NCBI GenBank assembly: GCA_002367285.1
Contig: DFBF01000188.1
Location: 1-18,237 of the forward strand
Length of the DNA: 18,237 nt
Reading direction: 5' to 3'
DNA from: Rhodobacteraceae bacterium UBA3087
Lineage (GTDB): Bacteria; Pseudomonadota; Alphaproteobacteria; Rhodobacterales; Rhodobacteraceae
A program made the position numbers and the translations under genes. Within the stretch, counting starts at the first letter, position 1, and each line of letters begins with the position of its first letter. Below the pieces are notes generated by a model. The model was not told the origin of the DNA and did not search any database. It saw only the letters and a program-made list of their open reading frames with translations. Shown here piece by piece: positions 5,953 through 13,207 of this stretch.

Positions 5953-7075
5953 TGAGCATCTCCTCTTCACAAATGACATCGTCGCCGGACTGGGCAGCGG
6001 CGGGCGGCGGCACCGGTTTTTCCGCCGCTTTCTTGCCCTTCTTCAGCTTGCCAAAGACCGCTTCCTGATCGGCAAAGAAGTTTTTCATCACGAAATCCAC
6101 CCCCTGGCTGACCACATTGCGTTGATTCGGCGCATAAAACATGCCGCGAAACGCCGGTGCCGTGATGATTTCATAGCTGGGAAAATAATCGACCCAGTCA
6201 CTGTCTTCTGCCGTCATCCCCGCCACCGCGCGCAGCACGGATTTGGAATAGGTCGTGGCAGTCAGCACATGGGTGCCACTGGCCGAGGCCGTCAGCGGCA
6301 CGGGCGACACGGTCAGCAGCACCTTGAGCGCCGGGTTTTCCGCCTTCATTGCCGCCAGGGCCGCGTTCAGGTCGGCCTGGATCGCATCAACCCGATGGTT
6401 CACGAACACATGTTTGTTGGCGTCATATGTGCCCGCAGCGGTGCCCGGACAGCTGGCATATTCCAACCCCGTTTCACTGTTGGCCCAGCTTTCGGTCAGG
6501 CCCAAAGTGAAGACAAACACGCCCGCATCGCGAATCGCGCTGCGGATCGCCGACAGGCAGGCGGCGCGACTGGTGCGCAGCTCGTCCTCGCTGGCAAAGC
6601 CACCGGGTTCGATCGCCGGGCGCAGCGGATCAAAGAACCGCCCACCCTCTTGCCAGATTTCATCCGGCTCATCGCGCATATCCAGCGCGATTTCGACCCA
6701 TTGGCGCAGCATCTTGGCGGTATAGATATTGCCGGTGCGAAAGCTGAAAATACCATAATTGAACTTGGTGCGCGTATCAGGCGACATGAAGGACGGCGCC
6801 GGTTCCGCGTCCAGCCAGGGATATCCGCGTGCAATCAACGCGCGGCTGAAATGCTGGGCAAAACAGGATCCCGCCGTGACCAGTTTCATCTGCTTGGTCA
6901 CCTGAAATTTCGGTGCCCACAAGCCGCTAATCTGAAGCGGGTTCAACGCGCCAACCGCATTGCGCCAAAACGCCTCGGCGCCAAGCGATGTATAAGGGTT
7001 CTCTGCCACGGGCCTCACCATTACCTTGTTGTTTGCCGCATCATAGCGCGTTTGCAGGCGCACGGAAATCGCCAT
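5936..7075 (-). CDS. GSCFA family protein (SGNH-like domain)
   Basis: This 379-residue protein carries the family name motif in TAGSCFAQHF (GSCFA at residues 69-73). Typical family blocks follow: SFMSPDTRTKFNYGIFS (about 95-111), FVFTLGLTESW (187-197), LLTVSPVPL (253-261) and DYFPSYEIITAP (296-307). GSCFA proteins are SGNH-hydrolase relatives often found near polysaccharide genes; biochemical activity is poorly known. The segment PNQRNVVSQGVDFVM (316-330) replaces the Asp-x-x-His expected in classic SGNH enzymes, so catalysis may be altered. A Lys/Pro-rich linker (about 343-362) precedes an acidic tail. The ATG at 7075 has no strong ribosome binding site. It is followed by an overlapping GDSH-motif gene. 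Confidence 0.82.
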   Translation of the reverse strand: MAISVRLQTRYDAANNKVMVRPVAENPYTSLGAEAFWRNAVGALNPLQISGLWAPKFQVTKQMKLVTAGSCFAQHFSRALIARGYPWLDAEPAPSFMSPDTRTKFNYGIFSFRTGNIYTAKMLRQWVEIALDMRDEPDEIWQEGGRFFDPLRPAIEPGGFASEDELRTSRAACLSAIRSAIRDAGVFVFTLGLTESWANSETGLEYASCPGTAAGTYDANKHVFVNHRVDAIQADLNAALAAMKAENPALKVLLTVSPVPLTASASGTHVLTATTYSKSVLRAVAGMTAEDSDWVDYFPSYEIITAPAFRGMFYAPNQRNVVSQGVDFVMKNFFADQEAVFGKLKKGKKAAEKPVPPPAAAQSGDDVICEEEMLNAFAK

Positions 7076-7095
7076 TCTGTACCGCTTTGCAACAG

Positions 7096-7123
7096 CAAAG
7101 GGGCCCGCGTGAGGCCCCTTGTT
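7096..7123 (-). terminator. Inverted repeat between membrane-protein gene and GSCFA gene
   Basis: AAGGGGCC (7098-7105) and GGCCCCTT (7113-7120) form a perfect 8-bp stem with a 7-nt loop, about 25 nt downstream of the stop of the membrane-protein gene. The T tract on the minus strand is poor, so it is a moderate candidate terminator or attenuator ahead of the GSCFA gene. Confidence 0.5.
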
Positions 7124-7145
7124 TCACACCCGGATTTCCACCGGC

Positions 7146-8396
7146 TTAACGGCTGCGCGTCTGGCTGGCCAATTTGTCAAACGGGTCGGCGGCCATCTTG
7201 GCCCGCGTCTGTGCGCTGCGATCGCGGCTGACACCGCCTCCAGCCCCGGCAAACCCGCCAAACGTCGGCTTTGCCGCCTTGGGCGCCTGCCCGAACAGGC
7301 TGTTGATCCCGTTTCCCGCCTTGCGAAACATCGAATAGACGAAGAACCAGAAGGCACCGATCACGCCAAACCCCAGGATCATGCTGACATAGACGCCGTT
7401 GCCGCTAACGCCCATCAACACGGCCGCGACCACCACTCCGATCACCACTTTCTGCGCAGGCGACCCCCCGATGCCAAACCCGGATTTCGCCTGTGTCGCG
7501 ACGACCTGCTCGGCGAATTGCGGCTCAGGCTGAACCTGCGGCGCCTGTTGCTGCGCCAGGCGTTGGTTGATCCGCCCCAGCGGTGTATCAGCCGTCACGC
7601 TGTCCGCCATCGGCGCCTGTGAAGCCAGTCCTGCGACCGGGGAGGCGGGCCGCCGGGCGACAGAACTGGCCTGCCCGGCAATCGGGCCTTCGGCAAAAGG
7701 ATCGGCCTTGCGCGTTTTGCCACGCGTGCCCCGCTTGAACACCAGCTTGACGATGCCAAACAGCGCCACGCACAGGGCGATCAGCCAGACGGTCAGACGT
7801 TCTTTCGTCGGCACACCATGGGGCGCGAGGGCAGCTGCACGCCCATCAAAGAAGGGTTCGAGATACACAAAGCCGTCGCCCTTGGTCAGACCCTCGTCAC
7901 GCAACGCGTCCGAGGCCAGCGCGCTGGACCCATTGCCCGAACCGGCAAAGCCGTTGAAGGCAAACACCATGCCATAGGGGGTATATCCGATCGTGCGTTC
8001 TTCCAACTGATCAGTGAATCGGTCCTTCTGCGCCTTGGTCAGAACGATCACAGCGCGGGCAACCTTGGTGGTGTCCGTGTCATCCTGGCCAAACAGCACA
8101 TACATGAACCGCGTGCTGGTGGTGATGCCGTTGGTCTTTTCGATCAGCTCGTAATTGTAATCCCAGTTGATCCAACCCGAGACATTGATTTCCTTCACAT
8201 CGCTCATGTGATGCGTGCGGCTGAACTGCGCGATATCCACCAGTTCGGGTGCTGGGGCCTCGAGGGCAGCGGCTTTCTCGGCCTCCTCCTCCAAGGCACT
8301 CTGGTAAGCGGTTTCAGCCAAGTAACCGATGCCCCCGGCCATGGGCAGATACGCCCACCAGGGTAAAATCAACAAAAGGACCAACAAACGACCCAT
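7146..8396 (-). CDS. Membrane protein of unknown function
   Basis: I do not recognise this 416-residue protein. It has an N-terminal signal-anchor (about residues 1-20) and a soluble, probably periplasmic domain of about 180 residues with many aromatic and acidic residues, including NVSGWINWDYNYEL (about 71-84) and RFMYVLFGQDDTDTTK (96-111). A second TM segment follows (about 201-219), then a basic, Pro/Gln-rich cytoplasmic linker (about 220-305), and two adjoining C-terminal TM helices (about 316-357). The tail is Gly/Ala-rich and basic. The ATG at 8396 is chosen because AGGAG lies 7 nt upstream; an in-frame ATG six codons earlier overlaps that site. It lies directly downstream of tRNA-Trp on the same strand. 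Confidence 0.75.
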   Translation of the reverse strand: MGRLLVLLLILPWWAYLPMAGGIGYLAETAYQSALEEEAEKAAALEAPAPELVDIAQFSRTHHMSDVKEINVSGWINWDYNYELIEKTNGITTSTRFMYVLFGQDDTDTTKVARAVIVLTKAQKDRFTDQLEERTIGYTPYGMVFAFNGFAGSGNGSSALASDALRDEGLTKGDGFVYLEPFFDGRAAALAPHGVPTKERLTVWLIALCVALFGIVKLVFKRGTRGKTRKADPFAEGPIAGQASSVARRPASPVAGLASQAPMADSVTADTPLGRINQRLAQQQAPQVQPEPQFAEQVVATQAKSGFGIGGSPAQKVVIGVVVAAVLMGVSGNGVYVSMILGFGVIGAFWFFVYSMFRKAGNGINSLFGQAPKAAKPTFGGFAGAGGGVSRDRSAQTRAKMAADPFDKLASQTRSR

Positions 8397-8550
8397 GACT
8401 GCTCTCCTATTCACTGCATGACAATGTATTTTGAAAGCAACCTACAGGTGAAAACCGGGCACGAATGTGGCGCGGCCGGGCAGAATTCTGGGAATTCGGG
8501 GGGGACTTCTGATCTGTGCAAAGTCTGGTGGCTTGGCGGGCCAATGGTCC

Positions 8551-8626
8551 TGGCAGGGGCGGAGGGGCTCGAACCCACGACCTACGGTTTTGGAGACCGT
8601 CGCTCTGCCAACTGAGCTACACCCCT
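8551..8626 (-). tRNA. trnW: tRNA-Trp (anticodon CCA)
   Basis: The minus strand folds into a full cloverleaf. The acceptor AGGGGTG pairs with CGCCCCT, the D-arm contains AGCTCAGTTGGCAGAGC, the anticodon stem ACGGT/ACCGT encloses the loop CT-CCA-AA, and the T-arm contains GGTTCGAGCC. The anticodon occupies 8593-8591 and reads UGG (Trp). A discriminator G and a genome-encoded CCA end the gene (8554-8551). A tRNA-Trp between tuf and secE is the usual alphaproteobacterial arrangement, here with extra genes on either side. Confidence 0.97.
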
Positions 8627-8890
8627 AGGACCGGGGTTCGGATTACGGCATGGCGGCAGGGTTTTCAAGGGCGTTTTTGCCCCTGATTGACAGACGGCGT
8701 GAAACCGGTCGCTTCGCACCGTCAAAAGGTTTCAAAACGGTTTGGTAAAGCCAAAGCACAGGCCAAAAGCCTCATAGTCGCTGCGACAGCCGCCGATCGT
8801 GATCCTAGCGACGCCAAAAAGGTTGGCCACGGTTGCTTCTGATCGGAAACCGGTAGGAGTCGGCGCTCTCCACGGCGTTCCCTTCTAAGG
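8627..8890. other. Intergenic region between NYN gene and tRNA-Trp
   Basis: This 264-nt gap holds no convincing gene; short open frames lack ribosome binding sites and protein-like composition. It should contain the tRNA-Trp promoter on the minus strand. TTGACG (8722-8717) and TTGAAA (about 8668-8663, with TAATCC 17 bp further on) are weak candidates. No clear terminator for the NYN gene was found. Confidence 0.5.
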
Positions 8891-9484
8891 TCAGGCTGGC
8901 ATGGGTTGGTTTTCTGGCCATTCACCAAGCTCCAGCATCAAGCCTTTAGAGCTGTGCCCACCCCGGACCAGAAAGCCTTTGTCAGAGACCTCAGGAAAGT
9001 GGTTGGCCCAGTCGCGATAGCGATCATTGGTGATGACAATCGCGCCAAGTTTGCGCGCGGCATGCAGGATCGCCTCATCCGCAATCGTGCCTTTTGGAAC
9101 GACCGTCACCGCGCCCCGCGGCAGCTGCAATGCCTCTTCGAAATCCCTGTCGGTCAGGTAACGGTCGACCAACCGATAGCCAGCATTCGCGTCAAAAAAG
9201 AACCGGGGTGTATAGCCCTGTGCGACAAGATGTTTGCGCACCTCTGCCAGGGGTTCGGGACTTGGGCTTCCTTTGTGCCAATACATCACGTTCGAGCCAT
9301 CGACGATCGCCCAGTTTTTTGGCCCTTTTGATCGAAGAACCCACAGGTTTTTCAGAAGCAGACCAAAGCTGGCAAGAGCGACAGGACCGGCCAGCAGCAA
9401 AAGGTCCACCCAGCCGGGGATTACAAGCGCAATAGCAACACCGATACCGGACAAGATCACAAGGGATACAAGAAAAAACGCCAT
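8891..9484 (-). CDS. Membrane-anchored NYN/PIN-like ribonuclease (Zc3h12a-type NYN domain)
   Basis: This 197-residue protein has two N-terminal hydrophobic helices (about residues 3-22 and 27-47), then a cytoplasmic NYN/PIN-fold domain. It starts WAIVDGSNVMYW (58-69), whose Asp62 and Asn65 are the expected first metal/substrate ligands. FFFDANAGY (95-103), TIADEAIL (133-140) and VITNDRYRDW (150-159, Asp154) supply the other acidic residues of the site. This matches bacterial Zc3h12a-like NYN ribonucleases; an RNA substrate is inferred, not shown. The ATG at 9484 with AGGA upstream is preferred over an in-frame TTG eight codons earlier. It lies between tuf and tRNA-Trp on the same strand. Base composition appears a little lower in GC than its neighbours. 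Confidence 0.8.
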   Translation of the reverse strand: MAFFLVSLVILSGIGVAIALVIPGWVDLLLLAGPVALASFGLLLKNLWVLRSKGPKNWAIVDGSNVMYWHKGSPSPEPLAEVRKHLVAQGYTPRFFFDANAGYRLVDRYLTDRDFEEALQLPRGAVTVVPKGTIADEAILHAARKLGAIVITNDRYRDWANHFPEVSDKGFLVRGGHSSKGLMLELGEWPENQPMPA

Positions 9485-9799
9485 GAGGTTCCTATAAAAT
9501 GACCGCAACCCAATTCAAATTTCTTCCTATCTATAGGTTCTTTTAAGACGAAAAGCAAAAGCCTGCGACGCTTCCGAAGCAGTAAGTCGCATCTTGCTTA
9601 TCCCGTTCGTCCGGTGGGCACAGATCAAACAACACGCGATTGTTCGGGACGATCTGGCAAGGTGCACCCTTTGGTGCCCCCACGCAAAAGGGCCCCCTGT
9701 TGGGAGCCCTCTTCTTAGTCTTCACCGTCTTGGCTTTCGGGAGCTTTTGTTGCCAAAGGCCCCTGCCGCCAGGCCAGAGTTTTCGCAGAAAACTCGACC
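9485..9799. other. Intergenic region downstream of tuf
   Basis: This 315-nt stretch contains the tuf terminator near its upstream end and a second small hairpin (GCACC/GGTGC near 9662-9678). A 60-codon minus-strand frame (9725-9543, GTG start) begins inside the terminator stem and has no ribosome binding site, so I do not call it as a gene. It must also carry any promoter for the NYN gene, but none is clear. Confidence 0.5.
9685..9712 (-). terminator. Rho-independent terminator of tuf
   Basis: The minus strand reads GGGCTCCC-AACA-GGGGGCCC followed by TTTT (stem 9709-9702 and 9697-9690, one T-G pair). It lies about 90 nt after the tuf stop codon and should end the tuf transcript before the NYN gene. 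Confidence 0.75.
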
Positions 9800-10975
9800 T
9801 TACTCGATGATTTTGGACACAACGCCCGAACCCACGGTCCGGCCGCCTTCGCGGATGGCGAAGCGCAGGCCGTCTTCCATGGCGATCGGCGCGATCAGCT
9901 CAACGCCGAACTTCAGGTTGTCGCCAGGCATGACCATTTCGGTGCCGGCGGGCAGTTCAACCGTGCCGGTCACGTCGGTGGTGCGGAAGTAGAACTGCGG
10001 ACGATAGTTCGCAAAGAACGGCGTGTGACGGCCGCCTTCTTCCTTGGTCAGGATATAGACCTCGGCTTCGAACTTCGTGTGCGGGTTCACCGAACCAGGC
10101 TTACACAGCACTTGGCCGCGCTCAACTTTGTCACGGTCGATGCCGCGCAGCAGAACGCCGACGTTGTCGCCAGCTTCACCGCGATCCAGCAGCTTGCGGA
10201 ACATTTCAACACCGGTACAGGTGGTGGTCTGCGTGTCTTTGATACCAACGATTTCGATGGTGTCGCCAACATTCACAACGCCACGTTCGATACGACCGGT
10301 CACAACCGTGCCGCGGCCCGAGATCGAGAACACGTCTTCGATCGGCAGCAGGAACGCACCGTCAACCGGGCGGGCCGGGGTCGGGATGTATTCGTCAACA
10401 GCCGCCATCAGTTCGCGGATCTTATCTTCGCCGATTTCAGGGTTTCTGCCTTCCATCGCCGCAAGAGCGGAGCCAGCAATGATCGGAATATCGTCGCCCG
10501 GATAGCCGTATTCGGTCAGCAGTTCGCGGATCTCCATTTCGACCAGCTCAAGCAGCTCTTCGTCGTCAACCTGGTCAACTTTGTTCATGAAAACGACCAT
10601 GGTCGGGATACCAACCTGGCGGCCCAACAGGATGTGTTCGCGGGTCTGCGGCATCGGGCCGTCAGCAGCGTTCACAACCAGGATCGCGCCGTCCATCTGG
10701 GCAGCACCGGTGATCATGTTCTTCACATAGTCGGCGTGGCCGGGGCAGTCGACGTGCGCATAGTGACGCGCTTCGGTCTCGTATTCAACGTGCGCGGTCG
10801 AGATCGTGATGCCACGCGCTTTCTCTTCCGGCGCGCCGTCAATCTGGTCATAGGCCTGGAAATCACCAAAATACTTGGTGATCGCAGCCGTCAATGTCGT
10901 CTTGCCGTGGTCAACGTGGCCGATCGTGCCGATGTTGACGTGCGGTTTGGAGCGTTCAAACTTTTCCTTAGCCAT
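9800..10975 (-). CDS. tuf: Translation elongation factor Tu
   Basis: EF-Tu is the GTPase that delivers aminoacyl-tRNA to the ribosomal A site. The 391-residue protein carries the P-loop GHVDHGKT (19-26), the switch II element DCPGHADYVKNM, the guanine motif NKVD and the intact EF-Tu C-terminal barrels ending GSGVVSKIIE. The length is normal for alphaproteobacteria. The ATG at 10975 gives the standard MAKEKFERSKPHVNIGTIGH N-terminus. It is followed by a terminator and, after the NYN gene, by tRNA-Trp. It is not accompanied here by fusA or rps genes, so it is the trnW-linked tuf copy; whether a second copy exists elsewhere cannot be seen. Confidence 0.98.
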   Translation of the reverse strand: MAKEKFERSKPHVNIGTIGHVDHGKTTLTAAITKYFGDFQAYDQIDGAPEEKARGITISTAHVEYETEARHYAHVDCPGHADYVKNMITGAAQMDGAILVVNAADGPMPQTREHILLGRQVGIPTMVVFMNKVDQVDDEELLELVEMEIRELLTEYGYPGDDIPIIAGSALAAMEGRNPEIGEDKIRELMAAVDEYIPTPARPVDGAFLLPIEDVFSISGRGTVVTGRIERGVVNVGDTIEIVGIKDTQTTTCTGVEMFRKLLDRGEAGDNVGVLLRGIDRDKVERGQVLCKPGSVNPHTKFEAEVYILTKEEGGRHTPFFANYRPQFYFRTTDVTGTVELPAGTEMVMPGDNLKFGVELIAPIAMEDGLRFAIREGGRTVGSGVVSKIIE

Positions 10976-11026
10976 GAGCCATTACGCCTTGTCTATTTTG
11001 GGGGACCCCACCGGGCCCGTTTCTCA

Positions 11027-11053
11027 TCGCGCGCTCGTTACTTGGTCGCGCGA
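11027..11053. repeat. Inverted repeat upstream of tuf
   Basis: TCGCGCG (11027-11033) and CGCGCGA (11047-11053) form a perfect 7-bp inverted repeat with a 13-nt spacer in the 120-nt gap between the lipoprotein gene and tuf. No T tract follows, so it is not a good terminator. It could be an operator or simply part of the tuf promoter region, where TTGATT and TAACGA at 17-bp spacing are weak minus-strand candidates. Confidence 0.35.
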
Positions 11054-11095
11054 GGAAAATCAAGCGCCAGTTGCGTTTTGCGCTGTGTGTCGCAA

Positions 11096-11731
11096 TCAGC
11101 TCTCAGCGGCGGCAGGGGCGTCTTCCGGCTCAACCGGCACGTTCACCGTATCCAGGTCGACTTCGGGCTCGACCTCCTCCACCACGCTATCCAAGGGTTC
11201 ACCACCAAACCACTCAGGGTGTTTCAGCAGCCAATCATGGATCTTCTTGGCCATGTTGCGCGACAGATTGCGCCGCTGAACATGGCGGTTCTGGGTCAGA
11301 CCCGAACTCAGAAACGTTTCCGCCGAGAACCGTTCGAACACCGTGAACCGCTTGGGTTCTGGATTGATCTTTTCCCCCTTCTCGTCGTCCCAGATCGTCA
11401 CCCCGGCAATCAGAACCGACTTCGGGCTGGCCACCATGGGAATGCCCGGCAGCGCCAGGATAAAGCCTTCGACCTTCACGGCGATATGGTAATACTTGGT
11501 GCCATCATAGCGCCCAAACCGCTCGGTGATTGCCTCGGTCAGGCTCTCCTGCCACTCTTCCTCGGTGGCAGGGCGTGACAGCGGGCCGACGGTGGGATCA
11601 GGTGCCACCACGATATTGTGACCCAACAGGAAATCCCCCATCGGCGCGGGCGGCTCGGACAGATCCTTGAATTCGGAACAGGCCGACAGCGACAGCGCAA
11701 GGGCCAGCGCGGCAAACAGACGAATGATCAT
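11096..11731 (-). CDS. Putative lipoprotein of unknown function
   Basis: This 211-residue protein begins MIIRLFAALALALSLSAC, a lipoprotein signal peptide with lipobox LSAC and Cys18 as the lipidation site. The mature part contains a conserved-looking core: EEWQESLTEAITERFGRYDG, then a strand-rich segment around VEGFILALPGIPMVASPKSV and VTIWDDEKGEKINPEPKRF. The tail of about 35 residues is strongly acidic and Pro-rich. This suggests a periplasm-facing anchored protein; function is unknown. The ATG at 11731 has GAGGGG upstream; the frame is open 46 more codons but that extension reaches into the P450 promoter and start. It is transcribed toward tuf and away from the P450 gene. Confidence 0.75.
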   Translation of the reverse strand: MIIRLFAALALALSLSACSEFKDLSEPPAPMGDFLLGHNIVVAPDPTVGPLSRPATEEEWQESLTEAITERFGRYDGTKYYHIAVKVEGFILALPGIPMVASPKSVLIAGVTIWDDEKGEKINPEPKRFTVFERFSAETFLSSGLTQNRHVQRRNLSRNMAKKIHDWLLKHPEWFGGEPLDSVVEEVEPEVDLDTVNVPVEPEDAPAAAES

Positions 11732-11774
11732 TGGGGTCCCCTCGGTCAATTGCCACAGGGATAGCGCAGGGGAG

Positions 11775-11784
11775 GCACCGGTGC
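11775..11784. repeat. Perfect 10-bp palindrome in the lipoprotein/P450 intergenic region
   Basis: GCACCGGTGC is self-complementary and lies between two divergent starts, just upstream of the predicted P450 -35. This is where a repressor or activator could bind, but a GC-rich 10-mer palindrome could also be chance. Confidence 0.3.
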
Positions 11785-11795
11785 AAACCCAACGG

Positions 11796-11823
11796 TTGTT
11801 TGCCCTGTGCGACACCGTATAGG
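11796..11823 (+). promoter_or_regulatory. Predicted promoter of the cytochrome P450 gene
   Basis: TTGTTT (11796-11801) and TATAGG (11818-11823) are separated by 16 bp on the plus strand, placing transcription start near 11830 and giving a leader of about 16 nt before the ATG at 11846. The match is fair, not strong. Confidence 0.4.
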
Positions 11824-11845
11824 CTGGGCTTGAAAGGGACCTTTC

Positions 11846-13207
11846 ATGACCGACAGATTGCCCGTCCACGTCACCCTGTCCTCACGCGAACGCGGGTTTC
11901 TGCGCGTGTTGGGGGATGCGCGCAAAAATGCGCTGGCGATCATTCCCCGCATCTGCCTGCGCCAACCGATCGTGTCGGGCAAGGTGCTGCGCCGGTTCCA
12001 CATGGTGCAAGACCCCCAGGCGCTGCGCCACATCCTGCGCGACGCCGAAGCGGACTATCCAAAATCACCCGAAGTCCTGTCGATCCTGCGCCCCGCCATC
12101 GGACGCGGGCTGTTCACCTCGCAAGGCGAACACTGGCGCTGGCAACGGCGCGCCGCAGCCCCGGTGTTTTCCCGGCGCAACGTCGAAACGCTTGGACCGG
12201 TGATGACACGCGCCGCCGATGCCGCCTGTGCGCGGCTCGATGCCGCGTGCAGTGGCACCCCGGCGGCTGAAATCGACATAGCAGATGAGATGATGAGCAC
12301 CGCGTTTGATGTCATCGCCGACGTCTGTTTTTCACAGGGCGACGGTGTGCCACAGGACATGGCCCGCCATGCGATTGAACGATACCTAGCGGGCGCTGGC
12401 AGGGTGTCGTTGTTTGATTTCCTCGGCTTGCCCGACTGGGTACCACGCCCCGGTCGCGCCCTGATGTCGGGCGAACTCAAACGTCTGAAGACCGCCACCG
12501 ACGCGGCGATAGACCGGCGCAAAGGGGCGGGGCCTTCACAAATTCCCGACCTGCTCGACCTGCTGATCGCCAGCCATGACCCCGACACCGACCGCACCAT
12601 GACGACGCAGGAATTGCGCGACAATGTACTGACGTTTCTGGTGGCGGGGCACGAAACCACCGCGTTGACATTGGCCTGGTCGCTGTATCTCTGCGCCTTT
12701 GATCCCGCCGTACAGGACCGCGCCCGTGCTCAGGCGCAAAGCGTTCTGCAAGGGCGCACCGCCACGCCAGACGACATCCCCGCCCTGACCTATATTCGCC
12801 AGATCATAGACGAGGCGATGCGGCTCTATCCCCCCGCCGCGTTCCTGTCGCGCACCGCCATGGCCGATGACACGCTTTGCGACCGCGACGTGAAACGTGG
12901 CGACACAATCATGCTGCCGATCTATGCGCTGCACCGCCATCAAATGCTGTGGGACAATCCCGATACCTTTGACCCCGACCGGTTCAAAGACCCTCGCGCA
13001 GTCGCAAATTTCACCTATCTGCCATTTGGCACCGGCCCACGCGTCTGCATCGGCATGAGCTTCGCGTTGCAAGAGGCGGTGATCGTGCTGGCGACCCTGC
13101 TGTCGCGGTTCCAATTCACCGCCATACCAGGGCGCGATCCCCGGCCAGAAATGGTCCTGTCCCTGCGCCCGGCAGGAGGTGTCTGGTTGACCGTCAACCG
13201 CGCTTAA
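11846..13207 (+). CDS. Cytochrome P450
   Basis: This 453-residue soluble heme-thiolate monooxygenase has every core motif: C-helix WRWQRR (97-102), I-helix oxygen-activation motif AGHETT (267-272), K-helix ExxR (EAMR, 323-326), the PDTFDPDRF meander (372-380), and the heme loop FGTGPRVCIG (394-403) with Cys401 as the heme ligand. It has no N-terminal membrane anchor, as usual for bacterial class I enzymes that take electrons from ferredoxin or flavodoxin partners; no redox partner gene is in the window. The I-helix and meander resemble the CYP4/CYP102-like branch that often acts on fatty or hydrophobic substrates, but substrate is unknown. It converges on the M48 gene with overlapping stop codons. 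Confidence 0.95.
   Translation: MTDRLPVHVTLSSRERGFLRVLGDARKNALAIIPRICLRQPIVSGKVLRRFHMVQDPQALRHILRDAEADYPKSPEVLSILRPAIGRGLFTSQGEHWRWQRRAAAPVFSRRNVETLGPVMTRAADAACARLDAACSGTPAAEIDIADEMMSTAFDVIADVCFSQGDGVPQDMARHAIERYLAGAGRVSLFDFLGLPDWVPRPGRALMSGELKRLKTATDAAIDRRKGAGPSQIPDLLDLLIASHDPDTDRTMTTQELRDNVLTFLVAGHETTALTLAWSLYLCAFDPAVQDRARAQAQSVLQGRTATPDDIPALTYIRQIIDEAMRLYPPAAFLSRTAMADDTLCDRDVKRGDTIMLPIYALHRHQMLWDNPDTFDPDRFKDPRAVANFTYLPFGTGPRVCIGMSFALQEAVIVLATLLSRFQFTAIPGRDPRPEMVLSLRPAGGVWLTVNRA

Noticed and set aside
5909..7231. 440-codon plus-strand open frame opposite the GSCFA gene
   Set aside because: The minus-strand GSCFA motif and family blocks are decisive; this frame shows only antisense-type composition.
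8481..8500. Two GAATTC sites close together after tRNA-Trp, considered as an attachment-site or cloning scar signature
   Set aside because: No integrase gene and no duplicated tRNA 3' end were seen; the spacing has no other support.
9543..9725. 60-codon minus-strand frame downstream of tuf
   Set aside because: Its GTG start lies inside the tuf terminator stem and there is no ribosome binding site; the sequence has several Cys but no recognisable family.
10025..11578. 517-codon plus-strand open frame opposite tuf and the lipoprotein gene
   Set aside because: It is a shadow of EF-Tu on the opposite strand, with no recognisable domain.
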